Below, piece after piece: positions 6,832-12,331 of a DNA stretch of 12,331 bases. The first letter of the stretch is position 1, and each line of letters opens with the position of its first letter. The notes under the pieces were generated by a model, which did no database searches, was not told where the DNA came from, and saw nothing but the letters and a program-made list of their open reading frames with translations. Made by a program: the position numbers and the translations under genes. This DNA is from Nitrospirota bacterium (GTDB lineage: Bacteria; Nitrospirota; Nitrospiria; Nitrospirales; Nitrospiraceae): the NCBI GenBank assembly GCA_020028195.1, contig JAHWYE010000040.1, forward strand, positions 1 to 12,331. Reading direction: 5' to 3'.

Positions 6832-7839
6832 ATGAGCCAGTCTAATAACTCAACTGATTCCTATACGATAGTCATCTTTCGAGGGTCCACAGCGAAACCT
6901 CTGCGGTTCAGCTTCCCGCGGTCCATTGTGAAACGGGCTCTCATTCTGGGGGTCTGCTTGATTCTGGCCGACCTGGCTCTTCTCTCCCACTATGTGATCC
7001 GAACCGGAGAGGTGTGGGAGTTGCAGGCTCTTCGTGGGGAAATGCTCAGTGCACGAGAGCAAACGGCTGCCTTTTCGACAGCGGTTGGTGACCTCAAGCG
7101 CCGACTGCTAACAATGAAGGAAGTCAATCAACGGTTGCGAGTGATGCTGGGGATTCAGGAGGTCAAGTCCCCAGACTTACTCAATGGACGAGGGGGAGAG
7201 GAAACACCGATAGATGGAAGCAAGGCGATTGGCGTGATCGAGCCGGTTGAGAACAAGGTGGAAACCGAGCCACAACCAGACCAGAACCCTCAGACGTCAA
7301 GTTCAAATCTAGGATCATCTGAAGAGAAGGATTTCCTGGTGTTGCGTGTCAAGCAGGAGTTGGCTTGGTTGAACAATGAAGCTGCGATCCAGGAGCAGAA
7401 CCTAGAAGTGCTGACGGCAGCGGCGGAGAAACGGTCAACCCGTTGGGCGGCAACCCCTTCTGTCTGGCCAGTGAAGGGATGGGTGACCTCCGGCTTCGGG
7501 CCAAGAATCTCACCATTTACCGACAAACCTGCCATGCATGATGGGCTTGATATTGGTGCGGCACCCAACACGCCCGTTCACGCCCCTGCAGCGGGAAGGG
7601 TGACGGTCGTCGGCTTCGATCCCAAGATGGGAAACTTAGTGAACCTGGATCATGGATACGGAATTCAGACTCAGTATGGGCACCTGGGCAAAGCATTGGT
7701 GAAGATTGGACAGAGAGTCAAGCGTGGAGAGGTGGTTGGGCTCATTGGGAGTACCGGACATTCAACAGGTCCACATCTCCACTACATGGTGAAGGTCAAT
7801 AGTCAGGCGGTCAATCCCCAGCAATACATCCTGGACTAA
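6832..7839 (+). CDS. Membrane-anchored M23 (LytM-type) peptidase
   Basis: This is a probable cell-wall endopeptidase of 335 residues that cuts peptidoglycan cross-bridges or acts on division/shape factors. An N-terminal cytoplasmic stretch is followed by one hydrophobic segment at about residues 34-56 (ALILGVCLILADLALLSHYV), so most of the protein should lie in the periplasm. Next come a predicted coiled coil (about 60-110), a low-complexity Glu/Pro/Gln/Ser linker (about 120-165), another helix, and the LytM domain from about 210. Zinc ligands are present: H236 and D240 in MHDGLDIG, and H317 of the HLH motif (H315-L-H317); GYGIQTQYGHL and GSTGHSTGPHLHY are typical, so it should be catalytically active. 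ATG 6832 is preferred because GGGGAG (6818-6823) sits 8 bases upstream; the in-frame GTG at 6823 overlaps that site. No bactofilin gene, a frequent partner of such peptidases, is adjacent. Confidence 0.9.
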   Translation: MSQSNNSTDSYTIVIFRGSTAKPLRFSFPRSIVKRALILGVCLILADLALLSHYVIRTGEVWELQALRGEMLSAREQTAAFSTAVGDLKRRLLTMKEVNQRLRVMLGIQEVKSPDLLNGRGGEETPIDGSKAIGVIEPVENKVETEPQPDQNPQTSSSNLGSSEEKDFLVLRVKQELAWLNNEAAIQEQNLEVLTAAAEKRSTRWAATPSVWPVKGWVTSGFGPRISPFTDKPAMHDGLDIGAAPNTPVHAPAAGRVTVVGFDPKMGNLVNLDHGYGIQTQYGHLGKALVKIGQRVKRGEVVGLIGSTGHSTGPHLHYMVKVNSQAVNPQQYILD

Positions 7840-7952
7840 CTCCTCTCTGCTGCTCCTCCCATCCCCGATACACGCTGTCGCTCACTCTTCTCCTCAGAAT
7901 ATGCCTCACTGACGGCATCAAGTGTCTGCGCTCTTATCGAGTCGAGGGCCTG

Positions 7953-7961
7953 TGCTATACT
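7953..7961 (+). promoter_or_regulatory. Extended -10 promoter of fhs
   Basis: TGCTATACT combines an extended -10 TG (7953-7954) with the hexamer TATACT (7956-7961, five of six consensus bases). A weak -35 candidate, TTATCG, lies 16 bases upstream. The predicted start is near 7968, giving a leader of about 42 bases that ends in AGGAGG (8000-8005), only four bases before the GTG start of fhs. The preceding 110 bases after the peptidase gene show no clear terminator. Confidence 0.5.
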
Positions 7962-8009
7962 GCGGCGCCTTTCTATAAGCCGGACGTAAATACCTTGTGA
8001 GGAGGACCG

Positions 8010-9728
8010 GTGAGCGATTTCGACATCGCCCGCTCCGTGACGCCTCGTCCCATCAGTGAGGTCGGCGAGGGTCTTGGCCTTCGCTATGACGAACTGATTC
8101 CCTATGGACGGTGGAAGGCGAAGGTGTCCTTGGCCTGCCTTGACCGGTTGTCGAACCGGCCACGGGCCCGCTACGTGCTGGTGACAGCCATCAATCCAAC
8201 GCCGATGGGCGAGGGAAAGACCACCACGTCAATCGGGCTGGCCATGGGGTTCTGCCGGCTGGGCCATCGTGCAGTAGTCACGCTCCGCCAGCCGTCGCTC
8301 GGGCCCGTCTTCGGCATCAAAGGCGGGGGAGCCGGTGGTGGGAGAGCCCAGGTCATCCCGATGGAAGATGTCAATCTGCATTTAACGGGAGATGCCCATG
8401 CGGTGGCAGCCAGCCACAATTTGCTCTCGTCGTTCGTGGACAACCATCTCTTCCATGGGAATGCCCTCAATCTTGATCCAGGCCGGATCGCGTGGCCAAG
8501 AGCGATGGGCGTCAGTGACCGGGCCCTGCGGCAGGTGCGGATCGAAAATTCAGCAGGAGTTCCCGGCCGGCGCGTGCAGTTTGTTATCACGGAGGCCTCC
8601 GAGGTCATGGCGATCCTGGCCCTGGCGTCCGATCCGACTGACCTTCGCCAGCGCCTCGGCCGCATTCTGGTGGGCCTGGCCCGAGACCGACAGCCGGTCT
8701 CGGCCGACGATCTCAAGTGTGCAGGCGCGATGGCTGCCCTCCTCAAGGACGCGCTCTGCCCGAATCTGCTGCAGACCCTGGAGGGCACGCCGGCCTTTGT
8801 CCACACGGGGCCTTTCGGCAACATCGCCCATGGAAACAGCTCGATCCTGGCTGATGCGATTGCGCTGCGGTGCGCAGACTATGTCGTCACGGAGGCCGGA
8901 TTCGGCAGCGAACTCGGAGCGGAGAAGTTCTTCGATATCAAGTGCCGTGTGTCTGGATTCAGCCCTGATGCAGCCGTGGTCGTGACCACGCTCCGAGCAC
9001 TCAAGCTTCACGGAGGCGGAGGGACGGTCAAGGCGGGCCAGCCGATTCCAGCCGGGCTGACTGGCCCGAATCGAGACGCCCTAGCGAAAGGCCTTGCCAA
9101 TCTGGAGCAGCACATCGCGAACGTGAAGGCATTTGGAGTGCCTGCCGTCGTGGCAATCAATGCGTTTTCGAATGATCCCAGGGACGAATTGCATTATGTC
9201 CGGGAGCATGCGCTCGCTGCTGGTGCGGTGGCATCGGCCGTCTCCACCCATTGGGCTGATGGTGGGAAAGGAGCAGAGGAGCTCACGAAGGTGGTGGTTC
9301 AAGCTTGCCAGGGACCGTCCGCCTTTACGCCACTCTATCCAGATTCCGCCTCCATCAAGCAGAAGATTGAGACGATCGCGAGGCGAATGTACGGTGCGGC
9401 AGGCGTGCGGTACGAAGAGCAGGCAGAGGCTCAAATCGAAGCGGCGTCAAAGCTGGGATTCAGCCACTTTCCTATCTGCATGGCCAAGACCCCGTCATCG
9501 CTCTCGCATGACGCCACACTGAAAGGTCGCCCTTCCGGATTCACGGTGCCGATCAAAGAGCTTCGAATTCTGGCTGGAGCCGGTTTCTTGACTGCGGTCT
9601 GCTCAGGAACTCAACTCATGCCGGGCAGGGACGGGTCAGATTATCGGATTGTCGTGAGGCGTAAAGGGTGGATGGAAGGAAAGCGGATCGCGCACCGTAG
9701 GCCTAACCAAACAATCAGCGTTGCTTGA
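8010..9728 (+). CDS. fhs: Formate-tetrahydrofolate ligase with apparently frameshifted C-terminus
   Basis: Fhs joins formate to tetrahydrofolate using ATP, giving 10-formyl-THF for one-carbon metabolism. The product is 572 residues against about 555-560 for the family. Seen in order: ATP-binding loop TPMGEGKTTT (64-73), RQPSLGPVFGIKGGGAGGG, NLHLTGDAHAV, the FVHTGPFGNIAHGNSS segment, TEAGFGSELGAEKFFDIKC, ATLKGRPSGFTVPI and the late AGAGFLTAV to MPG (537-539). GTG 8010 follows AGGAGG at four bases. After MPG the family normally continues LPxxPAA and about 12 more residues to an ending like GxIxGL(F/S). Here the frame reads 33 unrelated residues and overlaps the end of hflC by 14 bases. In the next forward frame GTGQIIGLS-stop (TGA 9655-9657) is visible, so a deletion of about 38 bases, not a multiple of three, is inferred. 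The catalytic core looks intact; activity is uncertain. Confidence 0.93.
   Translation: MSDFDIARSVTPRPISEVGEGLGLRYDELIPYGRWKAKVSLACLDRLSNRPRARYVLVTAINPTPMGEGKTTTSIGLAMGFCRLGHRAVVTLRQPSLGPVFGIKGGGAGGGRAQVIPMEDVNLHLTGDAHAVAASHNLLSSFVDNHLFHGNALNLDPGRIAWPRAMGVSDRALRQVRIENSAGVPGRRVQFVITEASEVMAILALASDPTDLRQRLGRILVGLARDRQPVSADDLKCAGAMAALLKDALCPNLLQTLEGTPAFVHTGPFGNIAHGNSSILADAIALRCADYVVTEAGFGSELGAEKFFDIKCRVSGFSPDAAVVVTTLRALKLHGGGGTVKAGQPIPAGLTGPNRDALAKGLANLEQHIANVKAFGVPAVVAINAFSNDPRDELHYVREHALAAGAVASAVSTHWADGGKGAEELTKVVVQACQGPSAFTPLYPDSASIKQKIETIARRMYGAAGVRYEEQAEAQIEAASKLGFSHFPICMAKTPSSLSHDATLKGRPSGFTVPIKELRILAGAGFLTAVCSGTQLMPGRDGSDYRIVVRRKGWMEGKRIAHRRPNQTISVA
9654..9707. repeat. Heptamer inverted-repeat element at the fhs/hflC junction
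   Basis: GTGAGGC (9654-9660), GTAAAGG (9661-9667) and GTGGATG (9668-9674) follow in heptamer register. On the right side are CACCGTA (9693-9699) and GCCTAAC (9701-9707). The words GTGAGGCGT, CACCGTA and GCCTAAC also occur in the element after rny (1084-1162), in a different order on the right side. The presumed ancestral fhs stop TGA (9655-9657) lies inside the first heptamer, so this would originally have been intergenic sequence between convergent fhs and hflC. It is more degenerate than the rny copy and currently translated by the shifted fhs frame. Confidence 0.5.
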
Positions 9729-10578
9729 GGAATTTGAAGAACTCCGAGTCAGGGCTCATCACCACGGTGCTGTTGTTGCCGCTGAAGGTCTTCTTGTACG
9801 CTTCCATTGAACGGGTGAACTCGAAAAATCTCGGTTCTTGTCGGTAGGCCGCTGCGTAAATCTTGAAGGCCTTGGCATCGCCCTCGCCCCGCAGCTCTTC
9901 CGACGTCCGGTAAGCTTCGGCCAGGATGATCTCACGGTCCTTCTCGGCCTCGGACCGGATCTTCTGCGCTTCTTCGGCTCCCTCCGCGCGGTACTGTTTC
10001 GCCTGGCGTTCCCGTTCAGCCTGCATCCGTGCGAAGACCGCCTTCTCATTCTGCTCGGGCAGGTCAGCCCGTTTGATGCGCACATCCTGCACCTCGATGC
10101 CGTACGCCTTGGCCTTCTCGTTTGCCCGCTCGGTCACTACCGCCATGATCGCAGAACGGGTCTTGGACACGATCTCTGAGAGATCGTGCCGTCCCAGCTC
10201 AACCCGTAGCTCCGAATAGATGATGTCGTCCAGCCGCCGGAGCGCACTGCGCTGGGTCTGGAAAGCCTGATAGACCTTCAGGGGATCGGTGATGCGCCAT
10301 TTGGCGAAGTTATCGATCAGGATCGTCTTCTTGTCCTGCGTGATCACATCCTGCGCCGAGGAGTCGTAATCCAGCAGACGCTTGTCAAAGTAGGTGACCT
10401 CCTGGATGAAGGGCACCTTGAACTTGAGGCCAGGCTCGGTGATATTGCGTACCGGCTTTCCGAGTTGGACCACGATCGCCGTCTGGGTAATGTCCACGAT
10501 GAAAAACGGGGACGCACCGAGCACGAGCAATAGGATGGCGATAGCGACCAGCGCGATCACGATATTCTGGCGGGTCAT
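9715..10578 (-). CDS. hflC: HflC, FtsH protease modulator (SPFH/band 7 family)
   Basis: HflC pairs with HflK in a large periplasm-facing membrane cage that surrounds and restrains the FtsH protease. The 287-residue product has an N-terminal membrane segment (about 5-27, rich in Ile, Val, Ala and Leu), then the SPFH domain starting FFIVDITQTAIVVQLGKPV and including GLKFKVPF and DNFAKWRITDPLKVYQ. A long charged helix follows (YGIEVQDVRIKRADLPEQN, then many Glu/Lys/Arg/Ala), with RGEGDAKAFKIYAAAY and the C-terminal FFEFTRSMEAYKKT, all typical of HflC. It overlaps hflK: the ATG lies at 10576-10578 and the hflK stop at 10575-10577 (ATGA), implying translational coupling. Its end overlaps the shifted fhs frame by 14 bases. 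Nothing is missing. Confidence 0.96.
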   Translation of the reverse strand: MTRQNIVIALVAIAILLLVLGASPFFIVDITQTAIVVQLGKPVRNITEPGLKFKVPFIQEVTYFDKRLLDYDSSAQDVITQDKKTILIDNFAKWRITDPLKVYQAFQTQRSALRRLDDIIYSELRVELGRHDLSEIVSKTRSAIMAVVTERANEKAKAYGIEVQDVRIKRADLPEQNEKAVFARMQAERERQAKQYRAEGAEEAQKIRSEAEKDREIILAEAYRTSEELRGEGDAKAFKIYAAAYRQEPRFFEFTRSMEAYKKTFSGNNSTVVMSPDSEFFKFLKQR

Positions 10579-11621
10579 GGGGAGGGCCTCTTGTCATCAG
10601 CGGCTGCGGTGGCCTTCGGTGGCTTGTGGAGGCGATCGAGCGGAAGATAGGGGAGCACCCGTTCGCCGGCCTTCCCGTCGATGATCACCTTTTCCACGTT
10701 GGGCAGGATCTCTTCCATGGTTTCAATGTAGATGCGCTTGCTGATGATCTCTTTCGCCTGGTTATATTCCTTCAGGGTTTTCAGGAAACGATTCGCTTCC
10801 CCCTCGGCCCGTGCCACCCGCGCCTGCGCATTCCCCTTGGCCTGGTTCACGATCTGCGCGGCCTCTCCCTTGGCCTTGGGAATGATGTCGTTGCGGTAGC
10901 CCTGCGCCTGGTTGATCAGCTTTTCGCGGTCCTCTTTCGCGCTGGCTACGTCCTTGAACGCCGCCACGACTGCTTCCGGCGGGTCCACGTCCTGCAACTG
11001 GACGGCGGCCACCTGCACGCCGGCCTGGTACTGGTCCAGGATGCCCTGCAGGAGCGTTTGGGTGTCCTGTTGGATCTGCGCTTTGCCGGTTGTGAGGGCT
11101 TCGTCGATCTTGCTCTTGCCAATCACCTCGCGCATGGAGGCTTCAGCCGACTTCCCAATCGTCTCCTCAATTTCATCCACCCGAAACAGGTAATCCTTCG
11201 CGTTCTTAATTTTATATTGGACGATGAACTCAATCCCCAGGATATTCTCATCCCCCGTCAGCATCAGAGCTTCCTTGGGCAGCATTTGCTGGCGGCCCTG
11301 CCGGTCCGTGCGGAAGCCGACCTCGATACGATGGAGCTTTTCGACTTTTGGCCGTTCCACAGTCTCGATGAACGGAATTTTCAAGTGCGGACCGGGACCG
11401 GCGCTGCGGACCACATCGCCGAAACGTTTCACCACGCCTTCTTCGTCGGGCGCCACGATGAACGTGCCTTGCCAGACCAGGATTACGCCCGCCAAAATCC
11501 AAATCAGAGGCCGGAGGCCGCGCAGCGGCATCATCTGGCGAAGTTGCGACTGAGCTTGCCGTAGCACGTCATCAATGGGATCGCTTTTTCGGGTCCAGGG
11601 ATCTTTCGGGTCCCAAACCAT
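10575..11621 (-). CDS. hflK: HflK, FtsH protease modulator (SPFH/band 7 family)
   Basis: HflK is the partner of HflC in the FtsH-regulating membrane complex. The 348-residue product begins with the family's short WDPKDPW region, has one membrane segment at about 37-55 (RPLIWILAGVILVWQGTFIV), and then the SPFH domain with PDEEGVVKRFGDV, GPGPHLKIPFIETV and FIVQYKIKNAKDYLF. The AVQLQDVDPPEAVVAAFKDV segment and the alanine/glutamate-rich helix with KGEAAQIVNQAKG are typical. The C-terminus ends in a lysine/proline-rich tail. It is shorter than E. coli HflK (419), mainly because the glycine-rich N-terminus is much reduced. ATG 11621 is supported by GAGGAG (complement of 11627-11632) five bases upstream. 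A promoter lies just upstream; hflC follows with an ATGA overlap, so the two form an operon. Confidence 0.96.
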   Translation of the reverse strand: MVWDPKDPWTRKSDPIDDVLRQAQSQLRQMMPLRGLRPLIWILAGVILVWQGTFIVAPDEEGVVKRFGDVVRSAGPGPHLKIPFIETVERPKVEKLHRIEVGFRTDRQGRQQMLPKEALMLTGDENILGIEFIVQYKIKNAKDYLFRVDEIEETIGKSAEASMREVIGKSKIDEALTTGKAQIQQDTQTLLQGILDQYQAGVQVAAVQLQDVDPPEAVVAAFKDVASAKEDREKLINQAQGYRNDIIPKAKGEAAQIVNQAKGNAQARVARAEGEANRFLKTLKEYNQAKEIISKRIYIETMEEILPNVEKVIIDGKAGERVLPYLPLDRLHKPPKATAAADDKRPSP

Positions 11622-11678
11622 GAGGGCTCCTCACCGCGAGAGACAAGTCGAGGGCATCAGTTAGGCAACGGGGGCATC

Positions 11679-11707
11679 ACCATAGCAGACTTTACAGGGA
11701 GGGGCAA
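11679..11707 (-). promoter_or_regulatory. Extended -10 promoter of hflKC
   Basis: On the minus strand: -35 box TTGCCC (complement of 11702-11707), 17-base spacer, and -10 box TATGGT (complement of 11679-11684) preceded by TGC, giving the extended form TGCTATGGT. The predicted start is near 11672, with a leader of about 50 bases before the hflK ATG. The fhs promoter has the same TGCTAT core. The box lies in the 97-base gap after the VOC-protein gene, so hflKC need not depend on read-through from it. Confidence 0.5.
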
Positions 11708-11718
11708 CAGGAGGTCGG

Positions 11719-12324
11719 TCATGGTCCGCTTTTTTTCACCGTGGATTTCATGAGGCTGTCTGCCTGAGGCGGAGAGAAGCCCTGATAGCCTTCGTGCCGT
11801 TCCGTCAGCTCCACCACGGAGAATGCTGCCCCATCTATCTCTTCCGGGACAGTAAACACCTGGCGTAGCGGGCCACCGCGGGCACCCACGATCGGACCGG
11901 CGAACCGGGCCCCTCCTTTTTGTAAGCGGTCCATGGCCACCTCGATGTCTTCAACCCGCACCGCAATGTGGTGGAGCGTGCGGTCGCCGAACCGAGCCAC
12001 CCAGCCCGGGATGATACTGGTGCGGCCGCGCTCGCCGGCGTAGGCCTGGTCAATGAAAAGGGCCGGATAGCCCAGCTTGCGATAGACCTTGGCGAACCAG
12101 TCCTCATACTCCAGCCTTTCGGAAAAGGCGTATCCCAGTTGGAGAAATTCTTCCGCGCGGCGGTCGACGTCGTCAGTCCGGAAGGTCAGATGGTCGGCGC
12201 TCGGCGAAAAGCCGACCCCGACGTCATCCAACCCCTTCTTGAGCGTTTGGGCGGCCCGGTTCCTGGTGACAAAATCTTCGATATAGGTTCCTAGAAGATC
12301 ATCGAGTTGGCGCGGCGATGTCAT
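11719..12324 (-). CDS. VOC-fold (glyoxalase/HPPD-like) metalloenzyme, start uncertain
   Basis: This 201-residue protein has two consecutive vicinal-oxygen-chelate modules. Module 1 (about 42-93) runs from ADHLTFRTDDVD with H45 to YPALFIDQ. Module 2 (about 115-176) runs from LHHIAVRVEDIEVAM with H118/H119 to FSVVELTER with E172. H45, H119 and E172 fit the usual two-His, one-Glu iron/zinc site; this is an inference by position. The N-terminal helical part and module 1 recall DUF1338 (2-oxoadipate dioxygenase) proteins. The late RQVFTVPEEIDG and ERHEGYQGF segments recall the C-terminal domain of 4-hydroxyphenylpyruvate dioxygenase. ATG 12324 is only seven bases from the window edge and the frame stays open beyond it, so neither ribosome site nor true start can be judged. 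It ends 97 bases before hflK, on the same strand. Substrate unknown. Confidence 0.75.
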   Translation of the reverse strand: MTSPRQLDDLLGTYIEDFVTRNRAAQTLKKGLDDVGVGFSPSADHLTFRTDDVDRRAEEFLQLGYAFSERLEYEDWFAKVYRKLGYPALFIDQAYAGERGRTSIIPGWVARFGDRTLHHIAVRVEDIEVAMDRLQKGGARFAGPIVGARGGPLRQVFTVPEEIDGAAFSVVELTERHEGYQGFSPPQADSLMKSTVKKSGP

Positions 12325-12331
12325 CGTGTAC

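Noticed and set aside
8171..8824. Minus-strand open frame of 217 codons opposite fhs
   Set aside because: Arginine- and proline-rich translation typical of an antisense shadow of a GC-rich gene.
10626..11564. Long plus-strand open frame (312 codons) opposite hflK
   Set aside because: It is the mirror of a secure hflK gene with typical GC-rich codon structure; its translation resembles no family, and there is no ribosome site.
1..12331. Mobile elements, CRISPR arrays, tRNA or rRNA genes, or a defence/accessory island
   Set aside because: No transposase, integrase, regular spacer array or tRNA-like cloverleaf is visible; nearly every gene belongs to a common housekeeping family.

Overview
The window looks like an ordinary chromosomal stretch of a moderately GC-rich Gram-negative-type bacterium. 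I judge G+C at roughly 55-60% by eye, with clearly AT-richer patches around 6180-6350 and 6680-6820. The mix of RNase Y with a YmdB-type phosphodiesterase, TlyA, HflK/HflC, an isolated formate-THF ligase and a CHHGMRS-type rhodanese, plus GTGARRC-like heptamer tracts after genes, suggests Nitrospira or a related Nitrospirota lineage. That assignment is an inference from recall, not a search.

Layout. Left block, plus strand, 2-5619: rny (5' end outside the window), a heptamer inverted repeat, a ymdB-like gene, xseA, xseB, tlyA and an NAD-dependent sugar epimerase. Next, a small minus-strand rhodanese gene (5655-5981) converges on the epimerase. It has a very good sigma70-type promoter whose -10 box sits inside a near-perfect palindrome. 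A 369-base AT-rich gap separates it from the divergent cutA (6351-6680), followed by a membrane-anchored M23/LytM peptidase gene (6832-7839) with its own promoter. Then comes fhs (8010-9728), behind an extended -10 promoter. On the minus strand, converging on fhs, lie hflK-hflC (start/stop overlap) and, upstream of them, a two-module VOC-fold protein gene that nearly reaches the right edge.

How the genes fit together. The left block combines RNA turnover and signalling (RNase Y, YmdB phosphodiesterase), DNA repair (both exonuclease VII subunits), ribosomal RNA modification (TlyA) and envelope sugar metabolism (epimerase). The ispA and dxs genes that often lie between xseB and tlyA in other bacteria are absent. 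The right block covers metal/stress and sulfur functions (CutA, rhodanese), cell-wall remodelling (M23), one-carbon metabolism (Fhs) and membrane protease control (HflKC with FtsH).

Most notable points: (1) fhs appears to carry a frameshifting deletion just after its conserved MPG motif. The family-type ending GQIIGLS-stop is still visible in the next frame (stop at 9655-9657), and the intact frame instead runs 33 unrelated residues through a repeat and into the 3' end of hflC. (2) Related heptamer-based inverted repeats follow both rny and fhs. (3) A palindrome overlies the rhodanese promoter. I found no mobile element, CRISPR array, tRNA or rRNA, and no convincing novel multi-gene system.
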